From NCBI GenBank assembly GCA_019636345.1, contig JAHBXQ010000005.1, positions 124,001 through 188,000 on the forward strand: DNA of 64,000 nt. Direction: 5' to 3'. The notes beneath the pieces were generated by a model. It ran no database searches. It was not told the origin of the DNA and saw nothing but the letters and a program-made list of their open reading frames with translations. The stretch comes from Pirellulales bacterium (lineage in GTDB: Bacteria; Planctomycetota; Planctomycetia; Pirellulales; Lacipirellulaceae). Below, piece by piece: positions 54,266 through 62,753 of this stretch. The translations under genes were made by a program, and so were the position numbers. How positions within the stretch are numbered: the stretch's first letter is position 1; every line of letters starts with the position of its first letter.

Positions 54266-55042
54266 TCAGGCGGTCAAGCCCCCGTCGACGACGAGGACTT
54301 GACCGGTCATGTAGCTGGCCGAGTCGCTCGCCAGGTAGAGAACCGCGTCGGCAATCTCGCTCGCTTGGCCGAGCCGCTGGGCGGGGATCCGCAGCTTCAC
54401 CTGCTCGTCGAGGGCCGGGCCGAGAGCGTCGGTCATTTCCGTGGCGATGAACCCGGGGCAGATCGCGTTGACGGTGATCTTGCGCTTTCGGCTGGCCATC
54501 TCCCGGGCCACGGTTTGCGTGAATCCGATGATTCCGGCTTTCGAGGCGGAGTAGTTCGCCTGCCCAGGATTGCCCATGATTCCCGAGACGCTCGAAATGT
54601 TGATGATCCGCCCGGTTTTCTGCCGCATCATCACCTGCGTGGCGGCCCGGGTCAGCAGGAACACCGACCGCAGATTCGTGGCGATCACTTGGTCCCAGTC
54701 CTCGTCCGTCATCCGCGGGATGAGCCCGTCGCGGGTGATCCCCGCGTTGTTGACGACGATGTCGACCCGCTCGTGAGCGGCGACGACCGCTTCAAAGACC
54801 TGTTCGACGGCCGCGCTGTCGGCGACATCGCACTCGAAGGCGCCCGCTTCGCCGCCGGCAGCCTTGATCTGGGCGACGACCTCGGCAAGCTTCGCCGCAT
54901 TGCGGGCGACGCAAGCCACTTTGGCGCCGCTGGCGCCAAGGGCAAGCGCGATCTCCCGCCCAATGCCCCGCGACGCGCCCGTGACCAGCGCCACCTGTCC
55001 GGAGAGGTCCGCCTTGATCCGCCGTTCGCCTGCTTCGCTCAT
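54266..55042 (-). CDS. fabG: 3-oxoacyl-ACP reductase
   Basis: NADPH-dependent reductase of the second step of fatty-acid elongation, 258 aa. It has VTGASRGIGREIA (cofactor loop), NNAGITRDGL, the catalytic Ser-Tyr-Lys in NISSVSGIMGNPGQANYSASKAG and the C-terminal YMTGQVLVVDGGL. ATG 55042 starts shortly before the fold; the frame to 55141 extends into the repeat region. It lies downstream of fabD. Confidence 0.96.
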   Translation of the reverse strand: MSEAGERRIKADLSGQVALVTGASRGIGREIALALGASGAKVACVARNAAKLAEVVAQIKAAGGEAGAFECDVADSAAVEQVFEAVVAAHERVDIVVNNAGITRDGLIPRMTDEDWDQVIATNLRSVFLLTRAATQVMMRQKTGRIINISSVSGIMGNPGQANYSASKAGIIGFTQTVAREMASRKRKITVNAICPGFIATEMTDALGPALDEQVKLRIPAQRLGQASEIADAVLYLASDSASYMTGQVLVVDGGLTA

Positions 55043-55077
55043 GCCGTGGGTCTTTCTTGGATCATTGGTTTGAACGA

Positions 55078-55253
55078 GGCAACCGCGAAGGGACGAAAGA
55101 CGCGAAGCTGGTTTCGTCGTCACGACGAGGCGGCAGCTCACGAGGAACGCTCATGGACGCTCGTCTTCGCTCACTCTGGATGAGCGAAGATCTGCGTTCC
55201 CCCACTGCCGTATCGTGCTTCGTATCCTTCTCCTTCGTGCCTTCGTGGTTGCC
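55078..55253. repeat. Inverted repeat between fabD and fabG
   Basis: The left arm (55078-55107, GGCAACCGCGAAGGGACGAA...) and right arm (55227-55253, reading GGCAACCACGAAGGCACGAA on the minus strand) are imperfect inverted copies. Between them lie TCGTCGT-C-ACGACGA and CGCTCA/TGAGCG hairpins. 'Cacgaaggacacgaagg'-like repeats of this kind occur in many environmental genomes. The unit interrupts the fab cluster without a gene inside. Confidence 0.65.
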
Positions 55254-55273
55254 TGGGATGGTAAACCGTCGGT

Positions 55274-56182
55274 TCACGCCGAGACGTTTTCGCACGGGAA
55301 CTTGCGGTCGATGCGTTTGAGCAGCCCCTTGAGCACGCGGCCCGGGCCGATTTCGTAGCACTCGGTCGCCTTGAAGTCGTCGATGAGCCACCGCATCGAG
55401 TCCTCCCACCGCACGGGGTTGGTGAGCTGCTCCTCGAGCAGGCGGCGGATCTCCGTCGGGTCGTCGTGGGGGCGGGCGTCGACGTTCGAGACGACGGGAA
55501 TTCGCGGCTTGGAAATCGCGACGTCCGCCAGCGCCTTGGCGAGTCGTTCCCGGGCCGGGGACATCAGCGACGTGTGAAATGCCCCCGCGACCGCCAGCGG
55601 GATCACCTTCATCGCCCCGGCCGCTTCGGCCGCGGCGGCGATCCGGGCGCACGCGTCATCGTCCCCCGAGACGACGATGTTGCCCGGGCAGAGCATGTTG
55701 GCGACCTGCAGCACTTGGCCCTCGCGACATTGGTCGCAAAGTTCCTGGACCTGCGGCAGCTCGAACCCCAGCACGCTCACCATGCCGCTGGGCGCCAGAT
55801 CGGACGCGGCCTGCATCGCGCTGCCGCGCTGCTGGACCAGTCGCAGGCCCGACTCGAAATCGAGCGCCCCGGCGAACGCCAGCGCGGTGTATTCGCCCAG
55901 CGAGAGCCCCGCGGCGATCGCGGCGCCGTCCACGAGGGCCGGGTTCTCGCCCCGCAGCTTTTCCAGCGCCGCAAGGCTGCAGACATAGAGCGCCGGCTGG
56001 CTGTGATCGGTCGCGTCGAGCGACTCGGCTGGGCCGTTGGTGCAGAGTTCCAGGAGATCGTAGCCCAGGATCTCGCCGGCGCGATCGAACAGCGACTTGG
56101 CCGCCGGCAACGAGGCGGCAAGCTCAGCGCCCATCCCAACCGACTGGGCGCCCTGGCCGGGAAAAAGAAAGGCGGTGGGCAT
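55274..56182 (-). CDS. fabD: Malonyl-CoA:ACP transacylase
   Basis: Loads malonyl groups onto ACP, 302 aa. It shows FLFPGQGAQSVGMG, the nucleophile elbow GLSLGEYTAL (Ser), catalytic His in VAGAFHTSLM, and QPALYVCSLAALE. ATG 56182 opens at MPTAFLFPGQG; the frame to 56242 is not conserved. It is separated from fabG by the inverted repeat (55078-55253) and preceded by rpmF, a common order in bacteria (rpmF-fab). Confidence 0.95.
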   Translation of the reverse strand: MPTAFLFPGQGAQSVGMGAELAASLPAAKSLFDRAGEILGYDLLELCTNGPAESLDATDHSQPALYVCSLAALEKLRGENPALVDGAAIAAGLSLGEYTALAFAGALDFESGLRLVQQRGSAMQAASDLAPSGMVSVLGFELPQVQELCDQCREGQVLQVANMLCPGNIVVSGDDDACARIAAAAEAAGAMKVIPLAVAGAFHTSLMSPARERLAKALADVAISKPRIPVVSNVDARPHDDPTEIRRLLEEQLTNPVRWEDSMRWLIDDFKATECYEIGPGRVLKGLLKRIDRKFPCENVSA

Positions 56183-56347
56183 GCGAAGGCCGCAGGGGAC
56201 GAGGCCGCGGGAAATGAGACAGGGATCGACGGAGCAAACCACGAGGCCGGAAGCGTCTTGAAATGGGAAGGGTCGGCCGCGTTCACGAGATGACGCGATC
56301 GCCTTGGCCCCTCGACTCCTAACGCCAAAGCCCCCCTCTCGCCCAGC

Positions 56348-56527
56348 CTACTCCTCTGTCTCGACCATCGTCCGACCCATGTAGTGGCCGCAGTTGCTGC
56401 AAGCGACGTGGGACGGCGTGGCCGTGCCGCACTTGGGGCACGATTGGAGCTGTTTGCGCTTCAGAGCGTCGTGCGAACGACGCATGCCAGTGCGGGAATT
56501 GGAATGCTTGCGCTTGGGAACGGCCAT
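56348..56527 (-). CDS. rpmF: Ribosomal protein L32 (zinc-finger form)
   Basis: 59 aa. Starts MAVPKRKHSNSRTGMRRSHD, and has the zinc finger CPKCG...CSNCG (two CxxC pairs) in the second half. ATG 56527 was chosen. The gene lies just upstream of the fab cluster, as in many bacteria. Confidence 0.97.
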   Translation of the reverse strand: MAVPKRKHSNSRTGMRRSHDALKRKQLQSCPKCGTATPSHVACSNCGHYMGRTMVETEE

Positions 56528-56944
56528 GGCCGGGGCCCTCGGATGCGGCCGGGGATCGCCCAGCCAAGACGGATCAGAGTCAAACGAATCGAACAAGGTA
56601 CCCCGAGCAGCCCGCCATCGTCAACCGGGGGGAATTCGGCGCACGGCCGCTGCAGGTTCAAGCTGCGTCATTCCAAGTGGTCGATCGGCGGCTCGCCGGG
56701 AGCCGGAAACGGCGAGGTTTCCGGAGACCGACGGTCTTCCCGCGGCTGGCGGGCCGGCGGCTAGGCAGGCGGGACCTCGGCCCGACGGGAGGAGCCGCAT
56801 CGGCGCGGGTCCGCCGCGACGGGGCTTACGTTATACTCCCCGGCGCCGAATCGCGTCCTGCCGGGCAATTTGCCCACGGCATTGGGAGACTCCCCTCCCG
56901 CGTTCTGAACTCCGACCTCCCCCTCTCCCACCTCTCCCCTTCCC
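56528..56944. other. Divergent intergenic region between rpmF and the membrane-protein operon
   Basis: 417 bp with no gene. It must contain the rpmF promoter (minus) and that of the operon starting at 56945 (plus); a TATACT box (56832-56837) is a candidate for the latter. Confidence 0.45.
56832..56837 (+). promoter_or_regulatory. TATACT -10-like element before the 56945 operon
   Basis: TTACGTTATACTCCCCGGCG lies 107 nt before ATG 56945. A -35 was not identified. Confidence 0.45.
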
Positions 56945-57607
56945 ATGACTGACCGCCTCTGGTTCATCGCCCAGCGCCGCCTGCAGTTTGAAGGCGAGGC
57001 CCGGGCCAACGTGCTGCGACTGGTCGCGATCGGAGTATTCTATCTGATCCACCTCGGGAGCTATCTGGCCAGCGAGGGGAAGCTGCCGCGCTGGGACCTC
57101 CTGCAACTGGCGGAATCGGGCGAGATTGATCGCCGGTTCCACTTGCTGGTGACGCTGCTGGCCGGCTCCTGGGCGGCGGCGGCAGCGGCGGTCCACTTGC
57201 TGCTCACGCAGCGCGTCTTTCCCCGCTGGATTTCGCAGGCGACGACCATCGTCGACCTGCTGATGCTCACCAGCCTGCTGGCGATCTCTCGCGGACCGCA
57301 AAGCCCGCTGGTCGTCGGCTACTTTCTGGTGATCGCGCTGGCGGCCCTGCGATTCAGCCTTCCGCTGGTCTGGACCGCGGCCGGCGGAGCGATCGCGGGG
57401 TACGTCTGCCTGCTGGGGGTCGCCAAGTGGCCCCTGGCGTTCGGCCGGCCGGCCGATCTCGACATGCATGTGCCGCGGTACGAGCAACTGATCATGCTCG
57501 CGGCCTTGGCGGTCGCCGGGGCCGTGACCGGCCAGGTGGTGCGCCGCGTGCGGTCGCTCGTGAGGCGCGTCGACGTGCGGCTCGGCAACGCGGAGGGCGC
57601 CTCGTGA
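56945..57607 (+). CDS. Polytopic membrane protein, first gene of a lipid-enzyme-like operon
   Basis: 220 aa with about six hydrophobic helices (one is LVTLLAGSWAAAAAAVHLLL, another TIVDLLMLTSLLAI). The C-terminal end is basic (VVRRVRSLVRRVDVRLG), likely cytoplasmic. The N-terminus (RLWFIAQRRLQFEGEARANV) resembles the sensor regions of MASE-like membrane modules, but no signalling output domain is attached. The stop overlaps the start of the zinc-ribbon gene by 4 nt (GTGA), a sign of coupled translation. No Shine-Dalgarno site is visible. Function unknown. Confidence 0.8.
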   Translation: MTDRLWFIAQRRLQFEGEARANVLRLVAIGVFYLIHLGSYLASEGKLPRWDLLQLAESGEIDRRFHLLVTLLAGSWAAAAAAVHLLLTQRVFPRWISQATTIVDLLMLTSLLAISRGPQSPLVVGYFLVIALAALRFSLPLVWTAAGGAIAGYVCLLGVAKWPLAFGRPADLDMHVPRYEQLIMLAALAVAGAVTGQVVRRVRSLVRRVDVRLGNAEGAS

Positions 57608-58215
57608 GCGACGACCTGTCGAGCCAATTCATCCGCTGCCCCCAGTGCGGGGCGGAGTGCGATCGCTCGCGCAGCAAGTGCTGGGTGTGCGAGTCGGAAT
57701 TGCGAGGCGCCACTGCAGGGGATGCCGCCGCCACGATTCCGGACGGCGTCGCCGCCATCGCCAATGATGCAGCAGGGACGAATCTCTCGTTCTCCACCGC
57801 GACGCTGCTGTTGATCATGACGATCGGTGCGTTGGTGCTGGGAGTCGCGGCGGAGGCGCCGGGGCTGGCCGTGTTCATCGCCATCGTGCTCGCGCCGATT
57901 TGCTTCCGGACGATCGGTCTCGTGCGGCGGCGGGAGCGCGCCGGCGAGCGGGTCTCGACCCTCGAAAAGGCGTCGCTGATCGGCGCCTCGTTCGTCACCG
58001 CCGTCACGTTCCTGATCGTCGTTTGCTGTGCGCTGTTTTGCAGCTTCTGCGGCGTGTGTCTCATCGTCGTCTCGGCGGGAGGTCCTCCGCGCGATCGCGG
58101 CTTCTCGATGGTCGGCGTGGCCGTGGCTGCGCTCGGCGTCGCTTGTTGCTTCCTGACCGTGAAGATGTACCGCTGGATGAAGCAGAAACGCAAAGCGGGC
58201 GAGCTGCCGCTCTGA
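57604..58215 (+). CDS. Zinc-ribbon membrane protein
   Basis: 203 aa. The N-terminus carries a zinc ribbon, CPQCGAECDRSRSKCWVC, with two CxxC pairs, then a linker and three or four hydrophobic helices (TATLLLIMTIGALVLG, AVFIAIVLAPICF, FVTAVTFLIVVCCALFCSFC), and a basic end. The GTG start at 57604 overlaps the previous stop by four bases. The role is unknown; the cytosolic ribbon could dock a partner. It stands in front of the radical-SAM gene by 31 nt. Confidence 0.85.
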   Translation: MSDDLSSQFIRCPQCGAECDRSRSKCWVCESELRGATAGDAAATIPDGVAAIANDAAGTNLSFSTATLLLIMTIGALVLGVAAEAPGLAVFIAIVLAPICFRTIGLVRRRERAGERVSTLEKASLIGASFVTAVTFLIVVCCALFCSFCGVCLIVVSAGGPPRDRGFSMVGVAVAALGVACCFLTVKMYRWMKQKRKAGELPL

Positions 58216-58246
58216 CCCCGGGCCATGCTGCGCCGCAGGAGATTCG

Positions 58247-59881
58247 ATGACCGCAGTTTACCGTGACCATGCGTTCTTGGGCGTCACGCAGTCGTTGTGC
58301 CCCGAGTGCTTCGCGCTTGTCCCCGCGAAGATCGTCGAACGCGGCGGGCGGATCTACTTTCAAAAACGGTGCCGCGAGCACGGGCCCCGCGAGGACTTCG
58401 TCTGCAGCGACGCCCGGTGGTGGGACAAGCTCGAGTACAGCCTGCCGGGCAAAGTTCCCGTGGCGTTCGGGGTCGACGACTCCCGCGGCCCGCTGCGCGG
58501 CTGTCCCTACGACTGCGGGCTGTGCACCGAGCACGAACAGCATACCTGCATCGGCATCGTCGAGATCAACTCGGCCTGCAATCTCGAGTGCCCGATGTGC
58601 TTCGCATCAAGCGGCCCCGGCGGGTCGCATTTGTCGTTCGACGATTGCCGGCGGGCGATCGACCGACTCGTCGAGGTCGAGGGCCGACCCGAAATCCTGC
58701 AGCTCTCGGGAGGCGAGCCGACGATCCACCCTCGGTTTCTCGACGTGTGGCGGTACGCCGTCGAACGGCCGATCGACATCGTTATGATCAACACCAACGG
58801 CGTGCGGCTGGCGAACGACCGAGCGCTGGTCGACGCCCTGGCCGAACGCCGGACGCGGACCGAGATCTACCTGCAGTTCGACGGGTTCGCCGACGACGGC
58901 TGCCGCACACTGCGGGGGGAGTCGTTGGTCGAGACGAAGTTGCGGGCCGTCGAGCGGCTCGGCGAGGCGGGGTTGCGGACGATCCTCGTCTGCACGGTCC
59001 AGAGCGGCGTCAACGACGGCGAATTGGGGGCGATCGTCCGGTATGCCGTCGAGCGACCCTGGATTACGGGTGTGAGCCTTCAGCCGGCGTGCTACGTGGG
59101 GCGGCGCGTGCTGCCCGCGGAGATGACCCGGCGGTCGACCTTTCCCGAAGCGATTCGCCAAGTGTGCGAGCAAACCGCCGGCGACGGCGAGAACGCTTGG
59201 CGAGAGAGCGACTTTACGCCGCTGCCGTGCGCTCACCCCAACGCCCACACGCTGGCGTACGCCTATCGGCGCAAGGGGCGACTCTTGCCGCTGGCGCGGT
59301 TCGTGAACCTCGACGAGCACCTCGATTTGCTGTCGGGACGAATCACGTTCGACCGCCCGCGGGCCAAAGCCCTCATTGGCGAGTACCTGTCGCGGCTCGC
59401 CTGCGGCGGCGGCGACTGCGGCTGCGCTCCCCCGGCGGATTTTGCGGCGCTCAGTTCGAGCGCCGGGCCGCCTAGCCCCGTCCCTGCGAATGAGCCGCGG
59501 GCGCTAGCCCCGGGCGCGCTGCAGGTCTTGGATTCCCTCGAGGGTCGCCCGAGGCCAGCGCCTTCGGCTCAAGTTGCGGGACAACGCTTCGACGAAGACG
59601 ATCTCGCGGCGGAGTTCTTCGCCCGCGCCGTCGCCGAGGAACTCGCCCCCGAAGACGTGTTCCGCATCACGACGACCAGCTTCATGGACGCCTATAACTT
59701 CGACGTCCGCCAGGCGATGAAGGAATGCGTCCACTTCGTGTTGCCTACGGGCCACGTCGTCCCCTTCTCGGCCTACAACCTCCTATACCGCACGGGCCGC
59801 GCACCGTTGCCGGAATTGCGCACCGCAGAGGCTGCGGAGGTCGCAGCGCTGGCGGGGGCGGCCCCAGTCATGCAGGCATGA
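58247..59881 (+). CDS. Radical SAM protein of the Tes-like (tetraether lipid synthase, COG1964) group
   Basis: Radical SAM enzyme, 544 aa. The N-terminal Cys-rich segment holds CPEC (C18, C21), KRCREHG (C42) and GCPYDCGLC (C86, C90, C93). The radical SAM site NSACNLECPMCFA (C111, C115, C118) and SGGEPTIHPRF follow. The C-terminus has ITTTSFMDAYNFDVRQAMK and HVVPFSAYNLLYR. This N- and C-terminal arrangement resembles the archaeal tetraether lipid synthase (Tes, MJ0619-like), which joins lipid tails by C-C coupling; this is my recollection of the family. A Gly/Cys-rich insert (ACGGGDCGCAPP) lies near residue 385. AGGAG precedes the ATG. The stop overlaps the next start (ATGA). Confidence 0.82.
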   Translation: MTAVYRDHAFLGVTQSLCPECFALVPAKIVERGGRIYFQKRCREHGPREDFVCSDARWWDKLEYSLPGKVPVAFGVDDSRGPLRGCPYDCGLCTEHEQHTCIGIVEINSACNLECPMCFASSGPGGSHLSFDDCRRAIDRLVEVEGRPEILQLSGGEPTIHPRFLDVWRYAVERPIDIVMINTNGVRLANDRALVDALAERRTRTEIYLQFDGFADDGCRTLRGESLVETKLRAVERLGEAGLRTILVCTVQSGVNDGELGAIVRYAVERPWITGVSLQPACYVGRRVLPAEMTRRSTFPEAIRQVCEQTAGDGENAWRESDFTPLPCAHPNAHTLAYAYRRKGRLLPLARFVNLDEHLDLLSGRITFDRPRAKALIGEYLSRLACGGGDCGCAPPADFAALSSSAGPPSPVPANEPRALAPGALQVLDSLEGRPRPAPSAQVAGQRFDEDDLAAEFFARAVAEELAPEDVFRITTTSFMDAYNFDVRQAMKECVHFVLPTGHVVPFSAYNLLYRTGRAPLPELRTAEAAEVAALAGAAPVMQA

Positions 59882-60750
59882 ACAATTGCGAGCGAGTGGG
59901 CAAGTTGTTCGAGATCAACCAAGCCATCGGGACGATTGTCGATTCTGCGATTGCCGTGAATCTCGCATATACCCTGGTGATGCTTGCCGCGGTCGGGACG
60001 GGATTCGTCCTGTCTCGGCGGTCGCAGGCGCGATTGGATGTGTCGGCGAGCCAGCGTCTGGGGGTCGCGGTCGGCGCCTTTTGCGGGGCGATGCTCGGGG
60101 CGAAGTTGCCGTTCGTGCTGTCTGACTGGAACGCCTTCCTCTCTGGCGCCGCGTGGTTCGCCGACGGCAAGACGATTCTCTGCGGGCTCGCGGGGGGATA
60201 CCTCGGCGTCGAGATCGCCAAGTGGGCCCTCGAGGTGCGCGTGAAGACCGGCGATTCGTTCGCCGTCCCCGTGGCTGCGGCCATCGGCGTCGGACGTCTC
60301 GGGTGCTTCATCGGCGGCTGCTGCTACGGCACGCCGACCGGGCTGCCCTGGGGCGTGCGGTTCCCGACCGCCGGCGACGAGTTGCCGCGGCACCCGACCC
60401 AACTCTACGAGGCGGCGTTCCACCTTGCCGCGGCGGTCGTGCTATGGCAGCTTCAGCAGGAGGGCCGTTTCCGCGGGCAGTTGGTGAAGCTCTACTTCTT
60501 GGCGTACTTCGCGTATCGGTTTGGAAGCGAATTCATTCGCCCCGAGGCACGTCAGTGGGGCGGCCTGACCGGTTACCAGTGGGCCTGCTTGGCCCTGGCG
60601 GCGCTGTTCGCGTGGCTGTGGCGCCGTGACGCCCGCAGCCTATTCTCTCAGAGAATAGACCCGCCGACCGTAACCGCTACTCGAACAACGAGCGCTGCCC
60701 GGACTCGTCCGGCGGCGTCGCGCCGAGATGTTCGTAACCCTTCGCCGTGA
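59878..60750 (+). CDS. Lgt-family (prolipoprotein diacylglyceryl transferase-like) membrane protein
   Basis: 290 aa with about seven hydrophobic helices. The Lgt signature is visible: GRLGCFIGGCCYG (Arg140 corresponds to the essential Arg of GRxGN), RHPTQLYEAA and YRFGSEFIRPEA with Arg. The upstream histidine of the HGG motif in canonical Lgt is absent (ILCGLAGGYLG), so it is probably a divergent, non-housekeeping family member. The start overlaps the radical-SAM stop by four bases, so the two are co-translated. The last ~35 residues (after LFSQRID) are a basic Ser/Arg/Thr-rich tail that overlaps ruvB on the opposite strand by 74 bp. Confidence 0.85.
   Translation: MNNCERVGKLFEINQAIGTIVDSAIAVNLAYTLVMLAAVGTGFVLSRRSQARLDVSASQRLGVAVGAFCGAMLGAKLPFVLSDWNAFLSGAAWFADGKTILCGLAGGYLGVEIAKWALEVRVKTGDSFAVPVAAAIGVGRLGCFIGGCCYGTPTGLPWGVRFPTAGDELPRHPTQLYEAAFHLAAAVVLWQLQQEGRFRGQLVKLYFLAYFAYRFGSEFIRPEARQWGGLTGYQWACLALAALFAWLWRRDARSLFSQRIDPPTVTATRTTSAARTRPAASRRDVRNPSP
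60640..60658. repeat. Perfect 19-bp palindrome near the end of the Lgt-like gene
   Basis: CTATTCTCT-C-AGAGAATAG, in-frame in the codons for SLFSQR, just where the family domain ends and the extension overlapping ruvB begins. Confidence 0.6.
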
Positions 60751-61738
60751 GCTTCCGCCCTCGCGGGCTGCGGATCACCAACTCAGCCCGCAAGAGAAAC
60801 GGCTCGACCTCGTCGGTCAGCGTATCGACCGCCGTGTTGAGCGTGTGGGCGATCGCCTCGACCCCGACCGGGCCGCCGTGGAAGACTCGCAGAACGGTCT
60901 CCAGGTACTTGCGGTCTTGGCCGTCGAGCCCCTGCAGGTCGACCCCCAGCATGGCCAGCGCCGCCTCGGCCACGGCCAGCGTGATCCGCCCGTCCGCCTT
61001 GGTCGTCGCATAGTCGCGGACCCAGCGGAGGCGGTTGTTGGCGATCCGCGGCGTCCCGCGACTGCACGCTGCGATCTTCAGCGACGCGTCGCGCTCGATC
61101 TCGACTTTGAGCTTGTTCGCGTTCCGTTCGACGATCTGCCGCAGTTCGTCGTGAGAGTAGAACTCGAGATGTTCGCGCACCTGGAACCGATCGCGGAGCG
61201 GCGCCGACAACAACCCGGTGCGAGTCGTGGCGCCGATCACGGTGAACGGCCGGAGCGCCAAATTGACGGTTCGGGCGCTCACCCCCTCGCCCAGCGTGAT
61301 GTCGACCCGAAAGTCCTCCATCGCCGGGTACATGAACTCTTCGACCGCTTTGGGAAGCCGGTGGATTTCATCGATGAACAGCACCGACCCCTCCTCAGCG
61401 TTGGTGAGGTAAGGGAGCAGGTCCTTCGGCGCCGACAGGGCCGCGCCGCTGGCGATCTGCAGCGGCACGTCGAGGGCGCGCGGGATGCAGGTGGCGAAGG
61501 TCGTCTTCCCCAGCCCCGGCGGGCCGTCAAGCAACACATGCCCCAGCGGTTCCTGGCGAATGCGGGCCGCGTCGACCGCGATCTTCAGCCGCTCGTACAC
61601 CGCCCGCTGGCCGATCATGTCCTCCATCCGCTGCGGCCGCAGCGCGGCATCCTCCTCGCGGGTGAGCGAGGCGTAGCGGGCCGGCGGCTCGCCGGCCGGT
61701 TCCATGTCGTCGCCATTGTAAAGAGCTTCGCGAGCCAT
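60677..61738 (-). CDS. ruvB: Holliday junction branch migration ATPase
   Basis: AAA+ motor of the RuvAB complex, 353 aa. It shows the N-terminal extension LRPQRMEDMIGQRAVYERL, Walker A LLDGPPGLGKTTFATCIP, Walker B SVLFIDEIHRL, sensor 1 and the arginine finger region GATTRTGLLSAPLRDRF, and a winged-helix C-terminus ending in SLFE. ATG 61738 was chosen; the frame to 61867 adds unconserved residues. A TATACT box is 60 nt upstream. ruvA is 2 kb away and transcribed in the same direction, with two hydrolase genes in between. Confidence 0.95.
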   Translation of the reverse strand: MAREALYNGDDMEPAGEPPARYASLTREEDAALRPQRMEDMIGQRAVYERLKIAVDAARIRQEPLGHVLLDGPPGLGKTTFATCIPRALDVPLQIASGAALSAPKDLLPYLTNAEEGSVLFIDEIHRLPKAVEEFMYPAMEDFRVDITLGEGVSARTVNLALRPFTVIGATTRTGLLSAPLRDRFQVREHLEFYSHDELRQIVERNANKLKVEIERDASLKIAACSRGTPRIANNRLRWVRDYATTKADGRITLAVAEAALAMLGVDLQGLDGQDRKYLETVLRVFHGGPVGVEAIAHTLNTAVDTLTDEVEPFLLRAELVIRSPRGRKLTAKGYEHLGATPPDESGQRSLFE

Positions 61739-61797
61739 GCGGATGCCGTGCCGTCCGTGAGAATGCCGTTGCTGAAAGTCGTCGTCGCGGGCCGGGC

Positions 61798-61803
61798 AGT
61801 ATA
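61798..61803 (-). promoter_or_regulatory. TATACT -10-like element before ruvB
   Basis: The minus strand reads GCGGTATACTGCCC about 60 nt before ATG 61738. Fourth occurrence of the TATACT hexamer in the window, here with a GCCC flank. Confidence 0.45.
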
Positions 61804-61850
61804 CCGCGCCGCCCTCGGCGAGTCTCGGCATCCGAGCGAGCGATCGCGTC

Positions 61851-62753
61851 CTACGGCTCTGCGACATCCGTTGACGTCGGCAAGCCGTCGAACCAGTCTT
61901 GCAGGGCCGCCTCGTACTCGGGGGGCTCGGGATCGTTGTGGCCTCCCCCTTCGATCGTGAAAAACTGCTTGTCCTCGCTGGGGCAAGCGTCGAACAATCG
62001 CCGCCCGTGCGAGTACGGGACCAGCCGATCGGCCGTGCCGTGACTCTGCAAAAGCGGGCCTTGGTACGTGCTGATCCGCTGCTCCGAGGGATAGCGATTC
62101 CGCATGAGCCAGCGCACAGGCAGCCAGGGATAGTGCGTCGCGGCCGTCGCGCTCATGTCGGCGAACGTATTCTGCAGAACGAGTCCCCGCGCTCCTTGTC
62201 GCGCGGCGAGATTGGTCGCGACGCCCCCTCCCAGCGAGCGGCCGATGAGGACAATCTGGTCGGGGCGACATTGGCTTCGCTCGGCGAGCCAACGCTGCGC
62301 GGCGAGACCGTCCTGCAGCACTCCGTCCTCGTCGGGGGTTCCTTCGCTCCGACCGTAACCGCGATAGTCGAAGAGAAAGACGTTGGCGCCGAGTTGGGAC
62401 CGCAAACGATTCCCAAGCGAAAGTCCTTGCGCCACGTCCTCGCCGTTGCCGTGACAATACAGCACGACCGTCTGCGATTCCGGCGCCGGAAAGAACACCC
62501 CGTGGAGCTTGGTTCCGTCGGCCGCTGAAAACCAAACATCCTCGCACGAACTGCTTGTCAGGGGTGCGAATCGACGGGGGGGCGGCTGATAGACCAATCG
62601 CCTTTCCAGCAGCATCATGGCAAGGCACACGCCGACGTACATGACAAGCAACGACCGGGCTGCTCGTTTCGCCTTCCCGGGCAGCGTTCGCCGAGGAGGG
62701 TCGTTCGGGCTCTCCGTCGACGAACGCGCGGCTTCGCTCTCCATGCCGATCAT
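61851..62753 (-). CDS. Membrane-anchored alpha/beta hydrolase (BEM46/ABHD13-like), copy A
   Basis: 300 aa. One hydrophobic helix (LLVMYVGVCLAMMLLERRLVY, about residues 35-55) precedes an alpha/beta hydrolase with VVLYCHGNGEDV, FDYRGYGRSEG, the nucleophile elbow LIGRSLGGG (Ser173), the acid in SHGTADRLVPYS and the His of GGGHNDPE. It belongs to the BEM46-like group, often lipid-related. Its start overlaps the stop of copy B (ATGA). Copy A is about as long as the typical family and probably active. The two copies share nearly identical stretches, pointing to a tandem duplication between ruvA and ruvB. Confidence 0.9.
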   Translation of the reverse strand: MIGMESEAARSSTESPNDPPRRTLPGKAKRAARSLLVMYVGVCLAMMLLERRLVYQPPPRRFAPLTSSSCEDVWFSAADGTKLHGVFFPAPESQTVVLYCHGNGEDVAQGLSLGNRLRSQLGANVFLFDYRGYGRSEGTPDEDGVLQDGLAAQRWLAERSQCRPDQIVLIGRSLGGGVATNLAARQGARGLVLQNTFADMSATAATHYPWLPVRWLMRNRYPSEQRISTYQGPLLQSHGTADRLVPYSHGRRLFDACPSEDKQFFTIEGGGHNDPEPPEYEAALQDWFDGLPTSTDVAEP

